64,000 nt of DNA. Source: Candidatus Hydrogenedentota bacterium. Its GTDB lineage: Bacteria > Hydrogenedentota > Hydrogenedentia > Hydrogenedentales > SLHB01. The notes under the pieces were generated by a model, which saw only the letters and a list, made by a program, of their open reading frames with translations, did no database searches and was not told where the DNA came from. The position numbers were made by a program, and so were the translations under genes. Shown piece after piece: positions 1 to 9,080 of this stretch. Positions within the stretch are counted from its first letter, which is position 1. Every line of letters starts with the position of its first letter. The stretch is from the NCBI GenBank assembly GCA_013359265.1, contig JABWCD010000030.1, positions 103,220 to 167,219 of the forward strand, given 5' to 3'.

Positions 1-612
1 GCGCGTGAGGATGCGCAACTGCTGCTCGCGGCTCAGCTCCGTGCGATTGGCGGTGCCTTCAATCTGCTGACACAGCCAGTCGCGGATGGACAGGTCGTCG
101 ATGTGCATGAACTGCACGCCGATCGACCGGCAATAGGTGCTGCGCAGCCGTTGGATAATCGTTCGCAGCTTCAACGGCTCGCCAAGCGGCGACAGGCTGC
201 CCGCGTCGAACAGCGTGTCCATGTCTTCGGGCGTGAATCCGTGAAACCCGGGATCGAGTTCCGGCTGCCGCGGCCGCGGCATGTTCAACGGATCGATGCG
301 CGCGATCTTGTGGCCCAACACGCGGTAGTTGCGAATGAGCATGTCGACCCGGTGCTGAATCGCGGCTGCCTCTCCCTCGCGCCCGCAGACCGGGCACGGT
401 TGCGCCTTGCCGCGCACCGGCGCGAGCGGCGCCTCGTGAAAGGCCGCGGGCGCGACAACGGGTCCGCCATTTTGCCCCTGAAAGTAGACGCGCCACTCCT
501 GCGGCACGGACGCGGGATCCCGCAGGAAATCTTCGTAGAGTCCCTCGACGAATGCGAGGCTCAGACTGTTGGGCTCGTGGGATGCGCCCAACCCGCTGCG
601 TGTGGATTCCAT
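1..612 (-). CDS. sucA: 2-oxoglutarate dehydrogenase E1 component, N-terminal part (runs off the window start)
   Basis: Translating the minus strand from ATG at 612 gives 204 residues and no stop before the window edge. The product is the thiamine-diphosphate dependent E1 subunit that decarboxylates 2-oxoglutarate in the TCA cycle. The N-terminus has the family's start region (SLSLAFVEGLYEDFLRDPAS, then a PQEWRVYF block). Further on come a VDMLIRNYRVLGHKIARIDP block and the YCRSIGVQFMHI segment found in all OGDH E1 proteins. The ATG follows GAGGAAGG, and an in-frame stop lies at 661-663, so the start is secure. A CPVCGRE segment (CxxC) lies just before the conserved helix and is not typical of the enterobacterial enzyme. 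The gene is divergent from the molybdate operon. Confidence 0.93.
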   Translation of the reverse strand, partial: MESTRSGLGASHEPNSLSLAFVEGLYEDFLRDPASVPQEWRVYFQGQNGGPVVAPAAFHEAPLAPVRGKAQPCPVCGREGEAAAIQHRVDMLIRNYRVLGHKIARIDPLNMPRPRQPELDPGFHGFTPEDMDTLFDAGSLSPLGEPLKLRTIIQRLRSTYCRSIGVQFMHIDDLSIRDWLCQQIEGTANRTELSREQQLRILTR

Positions 613-826
613 ACCTTCCTCGTTTGGGCCCAAATCGCGGGGCCGAATCGGAACTCGGCATCACATTGTCTGCCGGGTGTCAGGCCCAATTCCGACTCGT
701 CGTGCGTGTTTCGGACAGGCTGCACGACGCGATCATACACGAATGGTTCGGGCCTGTCACACGGCGCGCCCGGACCGCGCCGAAACGGCTGACAATCGCC
801 GTTAACCCGAGTACACTACACGCGAT

Positions 827-1631
827 ATGCGCAACTTTCGTCTGCCACTACTCTGTGCCTCCGCGATCTGCATATTCGTGGCGTCGAACGCGTTCCCGGA
901 CGCCCCCGCGGACAAACTGGTTTACGTCGCCGTGGCATCGAACTTCGCGGTCCCCCTCGATGAGTTGTCACGGGCTTTTCAAAAGACGACAGGACATGTC
1001 GTGAAGGCAAGCGCGGGGTCTACGGGGAAGTTGGTCGCCCAGATCAAAAACGGCGGACCCTTCGACGTTCTCCTTTCGGCGGACACCGCGCATGTCGATC
1101 TCTTGATCAAGGATCGGTTGGCCGACGACTCCCAGCGGTTTACCTATGCGATTGGGCGGCTGGCGCTGTACGCGCCGGGGCTCGCGCCCGTCAACGAGGG
1201 GGCTCGCGCCCGTCAACGAGGGCGTACTAACCAAGGGACCAATTAAGCATCTTGCTATCGCCAATCCGGAGACCGCACCGTATGGCGCGGCGGCAATGGA
1301 AGCGCTTCGCGGCCTTGGCATGGCCGGCGCGTACGCCGATCGCATCGTGACCGGCGAGAACATCTCGCAAACGCTTCAGTTCGTTGACAGCGGTGGCGCG
1401 GAAGCGGGGTTCGTCGCGTACGCGCAGGTCAAGAGACTCGACGCAATGAGTTTCTGGCTTGTGCCTGACCGCTTGCACGCGCCTATCCGGCAGGATGCCT
1501 GCCTCCTGCGCAACGGAAATGACAACAGCACGGCGAAGACCTTTCTTGACTTTCTTCGCTCGAAGGACGCCATCGCCATCATTGAGTCGTATGGATACGC
1601 GGTCGAAAAGCCACATGTCGCCGCAAAGTGA
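827..1631 (+). pseudogene. modA: molybdate ABC transporter substrate-binding protein ModA, frameshifted
   Basis: Periplasmic molybdate-binding protein of the ModABC importer. The first frame starts at ATG 827 with a signal peptide (MRNFRLPLLCASAICIFVAS) and continues through the ModA blocks VAVASNFAVPLDEL and SAGSTGKLVAQI. It then runs out of frame and stops at 1246. The rest of the family (NPETAPYGAAAMEAL, GAEAGFVAYAQV, the C-terminal FLDFLRS block) continues in the next frame to TGA 1629-1631. The break coincides with a 22-bp tandem duplication at 1181-1224. Deleting one copy restores a single continuous protein of normal length. modB follows 9 bases later. This is either a true slippage mutation or an assembly error. 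Confidence 0.9.
1181..1224 (+). repeat. 22-bp tandem duplication that shifts the modA frame
   Basis: The unit beginning CTCGCGCCCGTCAACGAGGG occurs at 1181 and again at 1203, a period of 22 bases. Because 22 is not a multiple of three, the extra copy moves the downstream codons by +1. The last two bases differ (GG in the first copy, CG in the second). Confidence 0.95.
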
Positions 1632-1640
1632 GCTCCGGTG

Positions 1641-2318
1641 ATGCACGAGCTCGATTTGGCGCCGATCGTACTCACGGTCAAACTCGCGGCGGTGACCACG
1701 GTCATTCTGCTCGCCCTGGGCACACCGCTCGCATGGTGGCTTGCGCGCACGCACAGCCGCGCGCGCATTGTCGTCGAAGCGCTCGTCGCGATGCCGCTGG
1801 TCCTCCCGCCCACGGTGTTGGGTTTCTACCTCCTATTCCTTCTCGGACCCAATGGCCCCGTAGGCGGACTCTGGGAAACGTGGGGCGGTCCGCGCCTGGT
1901 GTTTTCGTTCTGGGGACTCGTGATCGGCTCGGTCCTGTATTCGCTGCCGTTCGTCGTACAACCGATACAGAACGCGTTAATGGCCGCCGGCAACCGGCCA
2001 CTCGAGGTCGCCTCGACCCTCGGCGCGTCGCCTTGGGACCGTTTCCGCACCGTTGCCGTGCCGATGGCGCGTCGCGGGTTCATAACCGCCGCCGCACTGG
2101 GGTTTGCGCACACCGTCGGCGAGTTCGGCGTTGTGCTGATGATCGGCGGCAACATCCCCGGGCGGACCCGTGTCATCTCGATCGCGATCTACGATTCGGT
2201 CGAGGCGCTTGACTACCCACAGGCGCATGTGCTGTCCGCGATGATGCTCGCATTTGCGTTCGTGGTCTTTGTATTCGTCTACGCCCTGAACCGACGGGCG
2301 GATGCGCCCTCCCGATGA
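1641..2318 (+). CDS. modB: molybdate ABC transporter permease ModB
   Basis: Inner-membrane permease of the molybdate importer, 225 residues. Several hydrophobic segments are clear, starting with [20 protein letters not shown]. The [15 protein letters not shown] block and the cytoplasmic EAA-type loop ([20 protein letters not shown]) are characteristic of ModB/CysT-type permeases. GTG at 1638 and ATG at 1641 are adjacent in frame, and ATG is preferred. It follows modA and overlaps modC by ATGA, so the three genes form one translationally coupled operon. Transport will fail if the frameshifted modA is genuinely broken and no other binding protein replaces it. Confidence 0.95.
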   Translation: MHELDLAPIVLTVKLAAVTTVILLALGTPLAWWLARTHSRARIVVEALVAMPLVLPPTVLGFYLLFLLGPNGPVGGLWETWGGPRLVFSFWGLVIGSVLYSLPFVVQPIQNALMAAGNRPLEVASTLGASPWDRFRTVAVPMARRGFITAAALGFAHTVGEFGVVLMIGGNIPGRTRVISIAIYDSVEALDYPQAHVLSAMMLAFAFVVFVFVYALNRRADAPSR

Positions 2319-3400
2319 GCGGCATCCACGCGCGATTCCACGTGATGCAAGGCGCATTCGCGCTGAACGCCGAGTTCACCGCGCCGTCGAGGGGCGTTAC
2401 CGGCCTATTCGGCCCCAGTGGCGCGGGCAAGTCAACGCTGCTGCGTTGTATCGCTGGTTTGCAGCAAACCAAAAACGGGTACCTCTCGATTGGCGGCGAA
2501 ATCTGGCAAGACGACTCAAAGCGGATTTTCGTTCCTGTTCACAGGCGCGGAATCGGTTATGTCTTTCAGGAACCGGGCCTGTTTCCCCACATGAAGGTGC
2601 GCCGAAATGTCCTCTACGGCTACCACCGAATCGCCGGGCGGGAGCGCGCGATTCAGTTTCGCGACGCAGTCGAATGGACCGGCATTGCAGAACTGCTCGA
2701 GCGCATGCCCGGCGGCTTGTCCGGCGGCGAGCGCCAGCGTGTCGCCATCGCGCGCGCGCTGATGAGCAGCCCCAAGCTACTGCTAATGGACGAGCCGCTC
2801 TCCGCGCTCGATGAAGCGAGCCGCGCCGAAATCATCCCGTGCCTCGACCGGCTCCACCGCGAGCTTTCTATCCCGGTCATCTACGTAAGCCACGCGTTGC
2901 GCGAAATCGCGCGCATTGCCGACACGCTGATACTCATCGACGCGGGGCGCATCTCGAAAATCGGCCCCATACACGACCTGCTGCCCGCAGTCTGCGCGTC
3001 GGCGGACGGCGATCCATTTTCCGTACTCGATGCGCCGGTCTTCGATCACGACGATACGTACCACCTGACACGATTGCAGACACAGTTTGGACCGCTGTGG
3101 TCAGGCCGCATCGGCACGGAAATCGGCGGCGTCGTACGCGTTCAAATCGCGGCGCGCGACGTCAGCATCGGCAAGACCATCGACGAACAAAGCAGCATCG
3201 TCAACCAGCTCCCCGTGCGGATTCACGCGGTTACCGAACTGTCGGCGGGACACGTGTTGCTGGAGCTCGTGCCGGCGGATGACGACGGGGATTCCACCGT
3301 CATCCTGTCGATGATCACCCGTCGATCGTGGGACCACCTTCAACTCGCCGTCGGCCAGACTACGTACGCGCGCATCAAGGGCGTAAGCATTTTGCGGTAA
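2315..3400 (+). CDS. modC: molybdate ABC transporter ATP-binding protein ModC
   Basis: ATPase subunit of the molybdate importer, 361 residues. The Walker A loop GPSGAGKST is at residues 33-41. The ABC signature [15 protein letters not shown] follows, then Walker [14 protein letters not shown]. The C-terminal part (roughly residues 290-355) has the TOBE/MOP fold length that binds molybdate in ModC-type proteins. The start ATG overlaps the modB stop (ATGA at 2315-2318). A short gap of 58 bases separates it from the next operon. Confidence 0.96.
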   Translation: MSGIHARFHVMQGAFALNAEFTAPSRGVTGLFGPSGAGKSTLLRCIAGLQQTKNGYLSIGGEIWQDDSKRIFVPVHRRGIGYVFQEPGLFPHMKVRRNVLYGYHRIAGRERAIQFRDAVEWTGIAELLERMPGGLSGGERQRVAIARALMSSPKLLLMDEPLSALDEASRAEIIPCLDRLHRELSIPVIYVSHALREIARIADTLILIDAGRISKIGPIHDLLPAVCASADGDPFSVLDAPVFDHDDTYHLTRLQTQFGPLWSGRIGTEIGGVVRVQIAARDVSIGKTIDEQSSIVNQLPVRIHAVTELSAGHVLLELVPADDDGDSTVILSMITRRSWDHLQLAVGQTTYARIKGVSILR

Positions 3401-3458
3401 GACCGTCAGCCCCTATAATTGACCCGCTGGGGGAATTCATGCACAAGGAAGCATCGCG

Positions 3459-4829
3459 TTGCCGTCGTTCGTAAAACAGCGCATTGCGGGTTGGGGCGGT
3501 TGGCCGCGCGTCGAGTGCGCCGTGTATCGTCCCGAGAAGCGGCGCGGTATCGCTGAGATTCTCGCGGATACCGATCAGCCTCATTTTATTGCGCGCGGAC
3601 TGGGCCGCAGCTACGGGGACGTCTCCGTCAATCCGGGAGGCGGCGTCATAAACACGACGCGCCTGAATCGGATGATCGCGTTCGACGAGAAGGCCGGGGT
3701 GCTCGATTGCGAAGCGGGCGTCAGTCTCGAAGAGATTCTCGAAACGTTTGTGCCGCGCGGATGGTTTTTGCCCGTAACACCGGGCACGAAGTTTGTCACC
3801 GTGGGCGGCGCCATTGCGAACGACGTGCACGGCAAGAACCACCACGTGGACGGCTCGTTTGGCGAGCACGTCAATCGGTTCACGTTATTGACACCCACCG
3901 GCATGCTCCTGAATTGCAGTGCGCGGGAAAATGAGGACGTGTTCTGGGCGACTATCGGCGGCATCGGGTTGACAGGCATCATTTTGACCGCCACGATTCG
4001 ACTGCAGCCCATCTCGAGCGCGTACATCAAAGTGGACTACCGCCAGTGCGCGAACATCGACGCGGCGCTCACTGCGATTCGCGAAACCGATGACCAGTAC
4101 AAATATTCCGTCGCGTGGGTGGATTGCCTTTCCAAAGGGAAGAAACTGGGACGCTCCGTCCTCATGTCCGGCGATCATATCGCCGGGAAGGACCTGCCGG
4201 CGCAGTATGGGCATGCCCTCACCATCCCGAGGAAGCTGAAAAAGAACGTACCGTTTAACCTGCCGGGGTTTCTGCTGAATTCCTTGTCCATCGGCGCGTT
4301 CAATTCGCTCTTCTACGCAATTCACCCCTCGAAGCAGGGGCTAATCATCGACTATGACAAGTACTTCTACCCCTTGGACGCCATCCACAACTGGAACCGC
4401 GGATATGGCAAAGACGGGTTTGCGCAGTACCAGGCAACGTTTCCCCACGACGGCGTCGAAGGTTTGGTGAAGCTCCTCGAAAAACTGAGCGAGTCGGGCC
4501 GCGCATCGTTTCTCGCCGTCCTGAAGCGGATGGGCCCCGGAAGCAAGGGAATGCTGTCCCACCCGATTGACGGGTGGACGCTGACGCTCGACATTCCGGT
4601 CAAGAGCGGACTGATTCCCTTCCTCACCGAATGCGACGACCTCGTCGTCAAACACGGCGGCCGCCTGTACACGGCGAAGGACGCAACAACCCGCGCGGAA
4701 GTCTTCGCGGCAATGTACCCGCGGCTCGACGAATTCAAGGCAATCAAGGCGAAGCTCGATCCCTCGGGCAAACTGTCGTCGCGTCTCGCGCGGCGCTGCG
4801 GCATCGTGGACGGACCGATCGAACCATGA
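3459..4829 (+). CDS. DprE1-like FAD-dependent oxidase (decaprenylphosphoryl-ribose oxidase family)
   Basis: A 456-residue FAD-linked oxidase of the vanillyl-alcohol oxidase/ALO superfamily. The N-terminal FAD domain has RGLGRSYGD (about residues 47-55), the PGTKFVTVGGAIANDVHGKNHH block and IGGIGLTGIILTATIRL. The C-terminal domain carries the AWVDCLSKGKKLGRSVLMSGDH segment closely resembling mycobacterial DprE1. DprE1 oxidises the C2 of polyprenyl-phosphoryl ribose, and DprE2 then reduces it to arabinose. The start is TTG at 3459, chosen because AAGGAAG lies seven bases upstream and no in-frame ATG precedes the homology. The stop overlaps the following reductase gene by ATGA. The exact lipid-linked sugar substrate in this organism is unknown. 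Confidence 0.85.
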   Translation: MPSFVKQRIAGWGGWPRVECAVYRPEKRRGIAEILADTDQPHFIARGLGRSYGDVSVNPGGGVINTTRLNRMIAFDEKAGVLDCEAGVSLEEILETFVPRGWFLPVTPGTKFVTVGGAIANDVHGKNHHVDGSFGEHVNRFTLLTPTGMLLNCSARENEDVFWATIGGIGLTGIILTATIRLQPISSAYIKVDYRQCANIDAALTAIRETDDQYKYSVAWVDCLSKGKKLGRSVLMSGDHIAGKDLPAQYGHALTIPRKLKKNVPFNLPGFLLNSLSIGAFNSLFYAIHPSKQGLIIDYDKYFYPLDAIHNWNRGYGKDGFAQYQATFPHDGVEGLVKLLEKLSESGRASFLAVLKRMGPGSKGMLSHPIDGWTLTLDIPVKSGLIPFLTECDDLVVKHGGRLYTAKDATTRAEVFAAMYPRLDEFKAIKAKLDPSGKLSSRLARRCGIVDGPIEP

Positions 4830-5617
4830 GCAATTCCGTCGCGCTTACCACCACTGCAGCGCCCGTGAGCGGGCCGGGCACGGTCATCGTGCTGGGTGTC
4901 ACCTCCGCCATTTCGCGCGCGCTTGCGGCCGAGTTCGCCCGTGGCGGCCACGACCTGATTGTCGCGTCACGCGACATCGAGGAGACAAACGCAATCGCAT
5001 CCGATCTCGAGGTGCGGTACAACGTCAAGGTCATCGCGAAATACGTCGAGGCGGAGGCGTTCGGGACGCATGCCGCATTTGTGGACGAATGCGTCCGCGA
5101 CGCGGGCGCGGTGCTGGACGGGATCGTCCTCGGTTTCGGGTTCATGGACGAACAGTCCGCCGCACAATCGAAGTTCGATATCGCGCGCAAAACGGTTGAC
5201 GTGAACATTACCGCTGTGATGTCGATTTGCGAAAAGTTCGCGGTGCATCTCGAGTCGGCGCGGCGCGGGTTCATCGCGGGCATCTCGTCCGTGGCGGGCG
5301 ATCGCGGCCGCCAATCGAACTATATCTACGGCGCGTCGAAAGCCGGCATGTCGGCCTACCTGCAGGGGCTCCGCAACCGGCTTTATCCCTCGAACGTTCA
5401 TGTCATCACAATCAAGCCGGGCTTTGTGGATACCAAGATGACCTGGGGCCTGCCGCTGCCCGGCCCGCTTGTGGCCACGCCGGAACAGGCCGCGCGCGCG
5501 ATTCACCGCGCCATCGAGTCCAGGAAGAGCGTCGCCTACGTTCCCTGGTTCTGGCGCTACATCATGCTCATCATCCGTGCGATTCCCGAGTGGCAATTTA
5601 GGAAGATGAAGTTGTAG
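4826..5617 (+). CDS. DprE2-like short-chain dehydrogenase/reductase
   Basis: A 263-residue SDR with an N-terminal nucleotide-binding turn (GVTSAISRALA, replacing the usual TGxxxGIG). Catalytic Ser lies in the ISSVAG segment, with Tyr and Lys in YGASK. The KPGFVDTKMTWG block after the catalytic residues and the hydrophobic C-terminal tail (WFWRYIMLIIRAIP) match DprE2-type reductases, which work with DprE1 on polyprenyl-phosphate sugars. ATG at 4826 overlaps the oxidase stop, so the two enzymes are made in a coupled way. This supports a two-step epimerase role. Other lipid-linked sugar epimerisations cannot be excluded. Confidence 0.85.
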   Translation: MSNSVALTTTAAPVSGPGTVIVLGVTSAISRALAAEFARGGHDLIVASRDIEETNAIASDLEVRYNVKVIAKYVEAEAFGTHAAFVDECVRDAGAVLDGIVLGFGFMDEQSAAQSKFDIARKTVDVNITAVMSICEKFAVHLESARRGFIAGISSVAGDRGRQSNYIYGASKAGMSAYLQGLRNRLYPSNVHVITIKPGFVDTKMTWGLPLPGPLVATPEQAARAIHRAIESRKSVAYVPWFWRYIMLIIRAIPEWQFRKMKL

Positions 5618-5632
5618 CGTGTGTCCTCGAAC

Positions 5633-5665
5633 GTGCAAATTGAACATCCCGTGTTCAATTTGCAC
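5633..5665 (+). terminator. perfect 14-bp hairpin after the DprE1/DprE2 operon
   Basis: The arms GTGCAAATTGAACA (5633-5646) and TGTTCAATTTGCAC (5652-5665) are perfectly complementary around a 5-base loop, 15 bases after the reductase stop. No long T run follows, so termination is plausible but not proven. The hairpin could serve both convergent genes. Confidence 0.6.
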
Positions 5666-5755
5666 CAACCGCGGGCTTGAAATCCCTGTTTTTCGCTCGC
5701 TTCCGAGAATCCCGCGATGGCCAAAGCGATTTGAGATATTACGTAGTTGTATTTT

Positions 5756-5779
5756 CGTGCTCGTGCTCGTAATCTTAAT
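5756..5779. repeat. short copy of the dispersed GTGCTC/GTAATC repeat family
   Basis: Two GTGCTC units followed by GTAATC in the gap between convergent genes. The same units recur at 23093-23182, 55572-55620, 59251-59336 and 60822-60910. Confidence 0.7.
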
Positions 5780-5844
5780 GGCACACTCGATTCGCACCGA
5801 AACCTGCAGGACACACCGCCTACGTCATTTCTTAAATCGCTCTA

Positions 5845-7677
5845 TTACGCAGCCCTTTTCCGTGCGTCAATGTAGCGGCCAACAACTTTCTCCAGCACTT
5901 CCATCGGCATCGAACCATTGCCGATGACAGCGTTGTGGAACTCCTTCAGTGTAAAACGGTCGCCCAATTCCTGTTTGGCTTTTTCTCGCAGTTCGAGGAT
6001 TTTCATCATGCCGATCTTATACGCGCAGGCCTGGCCGGGCATGACAATGTAACGCTCGATCTCCGCGGTCACTTCCTGCTCGCCCATTCCGGTGTTGGCG
6101 ATCATGTAGTCGATGGCCTGCTGGCGCGTCCAGCGCTTCTGGTGAATTCCCGTGTCGACCACCAGGCGCACCGCGCGAAACAGTTCCGCCTGCAACCTCC
6201 CCAAGTTTGCGTAGGGGTCGTCCTCGAATCCCAACTCCCACGCGAGCCGCTCCGCGTAAAGCGCCCAACCCTCCGCGAATGCTGTGAATGGAATCACGCG
6301 GCGAAACGTCGGGCCCTCGACCTGCTGTTGGATTGCGAGTTGGAAATGGTGCCCGGGAATCGCCTCGTGGTACGCGAGCGTGCGCATTCCCCACTTTGGC
6401 ACTTCCTTCATGTTGCGCAAGTTCGCGAAGAAAACGCCCGGACGCGAACCATCAAGCGCGGGCGATTCGTAATATGCCCCCGCCGATCCTTGCTCGCGAA
6501 ACTCGGGAATGCGCTGCACTTCGACGCCTGCTTTCGGCCGGACGTCAAACGAGTCGCCGAGGCCCTTGTTTATCTCGTCGATAATCGCCTGGTAATCCTT
6601 GATGCATTGCGCGCGCCCCTCGTCCGAGTCGGGATAGTGAAACTGCGGGTCGTTCTGGAGTTCGCGCATTAATTCCGCAACCGGCTTCCCGGTTCGCCCA
6701 ATCCCGTCGAGGATCGCCTGCATCTCCGCGGTAATGCGCTCGACTTCCGCGAGACCCAGCGTGTGCACTTCCTCCGGCGTCATGTCGGTGGTCGTCATGC
6801 TGCGCAGCACGTACGCGTAATACGTGTCGCCGTCCGGAAATTTCCACACGCCGTCATCGTCCGTCGCGCGCGACTGCATATCGGTCAGTTGCGCCGCAAG
6901 CTTGTCGTACGCGGGATAGACGTGCTCGGCAATGGCCGCCTCCGCGCGTACACAGATGTCCTTCTTGTCCGCGTCGGCAATCGCGCCGGCCCTGCTGACC
7001 TTTTCAATGAGCGACGTGTACAGAATGTTTTCCGTCGGCGCCTTGCCTTTGAAGCCCGCCATTTCGTCGAGCACTTTACCCAGCACAAACTTCGGCGGCG
7101 TGACGCCTATGCTTTCCCGTAGCTTCAATCCCTCGATCACGCCGTCGAATTTATCTCCGAATTTCGTGAGACGGGTAATGTACTGATCCGCGTCGTGCAC
7201 GGTGTGCACCTGGTGCTTCATCGCCATGAACGTCGGCAAGTCGTTCTGCACGCCGTACATCTGGTTCACGGGATAGTCGTAGTACAGAAAAGGCTTACTG
7301 CGCGCGGCATCGTCGAGATACCACTCGAGAATATCGAAGGAAAGTTGCTGCTCCACCGACAAGCCGGCGCGGTCGTACTTGCGCAGCGTGTCCAAATCGC
7401 GCTTGCCCTTCTCCCACATCTTCTGGTCGAAGGCCGGCGACGCGTCCGTAAGCTTCGCATTGTGCGACGTAATCCCGAACTGTTCGAGCAGGCGCAGGTC
7501 CGTGAGCATTTCCGGGTCTTGAAGCACGTATCCGATGAACACGCGCTCGAAGAAGACGTCTATCGAAAACGGCTTAAACCAGATGACATTGGCCGCGGCA
7601 CACGCCAAGACCAACGCCGCGCCCGCGACGAGCCAGCCGAACCAGCGCAGCATACGGCGCACGCCACCCTTCGCCAT
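5845..7677 (-). CDS. DUF885 family protein, probable membrane-anchored metallopeptidase
   Basis: A 610-residue protein with an N-terminal membrane anchor or uncleaved signal (WFGWLVAGAALVLACAAANVIWF). The rest matches the DUF885 family. The family's most conserved motif is present (AYHEAIPGHHFQLAIQQ), where HExxxGHH resembles a zinc site. A downstream FAEGWALYAERLAWELG segment supplies the expected Glu-rich second part. Start ATG at 7677 was chosen over an upstream ATG because GAAAGGAAA precedes it and the extra 38 residues look non-native. Its substrate is unknown. It probably faces the periplasm. It is convergent with the DprE operon. Confidence 0.85.
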   Translation of the reverse strand: MAKGGVRRMLRWFGWLVAGAALVLACAAANVIWFKPFSIDVFFERVFIGYVLQDPEMLTDLRLLEQFGITSHNAKLTDASPAFDQKMWEKGKRDLDTLRKYDRAGLSVEQQLSFDILEWYLDDAARSKPFLYYDYPVNQMYGVQNDLPTFMAMKHQVHTVHDADQYITRLTKFGDKFDGVIEGLKLRESIGVTPPKFVLGKVLDEMAGFKGKAPTENILYTSLIEKVSRAGAIADADKKDICVRAEAAIAEHVYPAYDKLAAQLTDMQSRATDDDGVWKFPDGDTYYAYVLRSMTTTDMTPEEVHTLGLAEVERITAEMQAILDGIGRTGKPVAELMRELQNDPQFHYPDSDEGRAQCIKDYQAIIDEINKGLGDSFDVRPKAGVEVQRIPEFREQGSAGAYYESPALDGSRPGVFFANLRNMKEVPKWGMRTLAYHEAIPGHHFQLAIQQQVEGPTFRRVIPFTAFAEGWALYAERLAWELGFEDDPYANLGRLQAELFRAVRLVVDTGIHQKRWTRQQAIDYMIANTGMGEQEVTAEIERYIVMPGQACAYKIGMMKILELREKAKQELGDRFTLKEFHNAVIGNGSMPMEVLEKVVGRYIDARKRAA

Positions 7678-7878
7678 TTCGATTTCCTTTCGTGTACCAC
7701 GGACTGCGGAAAAGTGTGGGCTATCATGCGGGTCTGCGCTGCCGCCCGTCAATCGCCCCTCCCCACGTCTGCCGAAGAGTCCGTAAAGCAAGCAGGCTAA
7801 ACCACTAGCGAAAACATCGCTTTCGTCGTATCATTACTCTTGCCCCGTGTCGTGAGAATGGGGCAATGAAGGGGCTGT

Positions 7879-8244
7879 ATGGAATCCCTGTACTACGCGC
7901 TGGGCGGCGAAACCGGCCTCGACAGTCTGGTGGAGGCCATGTACCGCCGCGTACTAGCGGACCCGGAACTCCGCCCCTTCTTCGACGGGCTGGATATGGC
8001 GCAACAGCACAACAAGTTTCGCGCATTCCTCCAGACCATCAGCGGCGGCCCCGTCCGCCGTTCGGGCATCGAGCTCCGTGCCGCCCACAGCGCCTCGGTG
8101 GAGTCCGGACTCTCCGAACGCCATTTCGACGCGTTCGTTTCCCACCTTGGCGCGGCGCTCGCCGAAGCCGGCCACGGAGACGACATAATTCGTACCACCA
8201 CCGGGCGGCTCAATGAGACGAAAGCGGATGTCCTTGGCCTTTGA
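7879..8244 (+). CDS. group 1-type truncated hemoglobin
   Basis: A 121-residue truncated globin. It has the N-terminal YYALGGETGLDSLVEAMYRRVLADPELRPFF block, with Tyr at the B10-like position of MYRRV. The proximal His lies in the LRAAHSA segment after a GGP turn, and the C-terminal SERHFDAFVSHLGAAL helix follows. Truncated globins bind O2 or NO and often act in NO detoxification or redox sensing. ATG 7879 follows GAAGGGG. A small inverted repeat TTGCCCC/GGGGCAA lies just upstream at about 7849-7875. It appears monocistronic, lying between a minus-strand gene and the sigma factor. Confidence 0.9.
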   Translation: MESLYYALGGETGLDSLVEAMYRRVLADPELRPFFDGLDMAQQHNKFRAFLQTISGGPVRRSGIELRAAHSASVESGLSERHFDAFVSHLGAALAEAGHGDDIIRTTTGRLNETKADVLGL

Positions 8245-8492
8245 GACCGTCCGAATTGCCACGGCATAAACTCTCGCCTATATTTCGCAGGTGATCGATC
8301 GAGCGGTTTGGCGCCATAATGATTCTGGGGAATGCGATCCCGAGCGGGAGCGTCACGGGCGCATGGGCGTCTTTCCCCCGGGCGTTTGGCCAATTGAGAC
8401 GGGAAAAACTCGGGCGCCGATGCGGCTACACGTTTCGGGCTGACTCCAGAGGACGCGGGTGCGAACTGCGGGAGTGTGAGCGAGTGCAGACA

Positions 8493-9053
8493 ATGCTCGA
8501 CACATCGCTGATGCGGTACGTCAGTCAAGGGGACGAATCCGCCTTCGCGGAATTGTACCGCCGGTATAACCGGAAGCTGCTCGACTTCTTCTTCGCAATG
8601 AGCCGCGACCCCCAAGTCGCCGAGGAGTTGGCCGGCGATACCTTCGCCCGAATCTGGCATGTCCGCCAGCGGTACGCGGCCACCGGGTCGTTTCCCGCGT
8701 ACCTGTTCTCGTTCGCGCGCCACATCTGGCTCGAACACTGCCGCCGCTCGCGCAAGGTCTGGAAACTCGGCAAGGCCGCGGACTGGGCAGACGTCGAGAA
8801 CTCGCTTGTCGCACTTGATGCGTTCCGGCCGGACGAGGCGGCCGCGAGCGAGGAGTTGGAGCGCCACATCCTAACTGCGCTCGACGCGCTGCCTGAGGAG
8901 CAGCGAATGGTATTTGTAATGCGCGTCATGCAACGCATGTCATTGGAAGATATTGCGACCGTGATGCAGTGCCCGGTGAATACCGTGCGCTCGCGCAAGC
9001 TGCTTGCCCTCAAGCGGCTGCGCGACGCGCTGAAAGATATGCTGGCGATATGA
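8493..9053 (+). CDS. ECF-family RNA polymerase sigma factor
   Basis: A 186-residue sigma-70 family factor. Region 2 spans about residues 10-75 (ESAFAELYRRYNRKLLDFF, then DTFARIWHVRQRY). Region 4 is in the C-terminal third (LDALPEEQRMVFVMRVMQRMSLEDIATVMQCPVNTVRSRKLLALKRLRDAL), with a helix-turn-helix at the end. The open frame extends upstream to 8319, but that part does not look like sigma protein, so ATG 8493 is chosen. No strong ribosome site is visible. It is followed 27 bases later by a putative anti-sigma gene and then the pseudopilus operon, suggesting that it controls them. Confidence 0.88.
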   Translation: MLDTSLMRYVSQGDESAFAELYRRYNRKLLDFFFAMSRDPQVAEELAGDTFARIWHVRQRYAATGSFPAYLFSFARHIWLEHCRRSRKVWKLGKAADWADVENSLVALDAFRPDEAAASEELERHILTALDALPEEQRMVFVMRVMQRMSLEDIATVMQCPVNTVRSRKLLALKRLRDALKDMLAI

Positions 9054-9080
9054 CCGCCGGCGGTTCGGAGTTGTAACGAA

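Noticed and set aside
103..792. A 229-residue plus-strand open frame over the sucA region
   Set aside because: It is antisense to clear 2-oxoglutarate dehydrogenase sequence on the minus strand and shows no domain features.
5633..5665. Hairpin considered as an attachment site or small RNA
   Set aside because: A perfect short hairpin right after a stop codon is better explained as a terminator. No direct repeat or integrase accompanies it.
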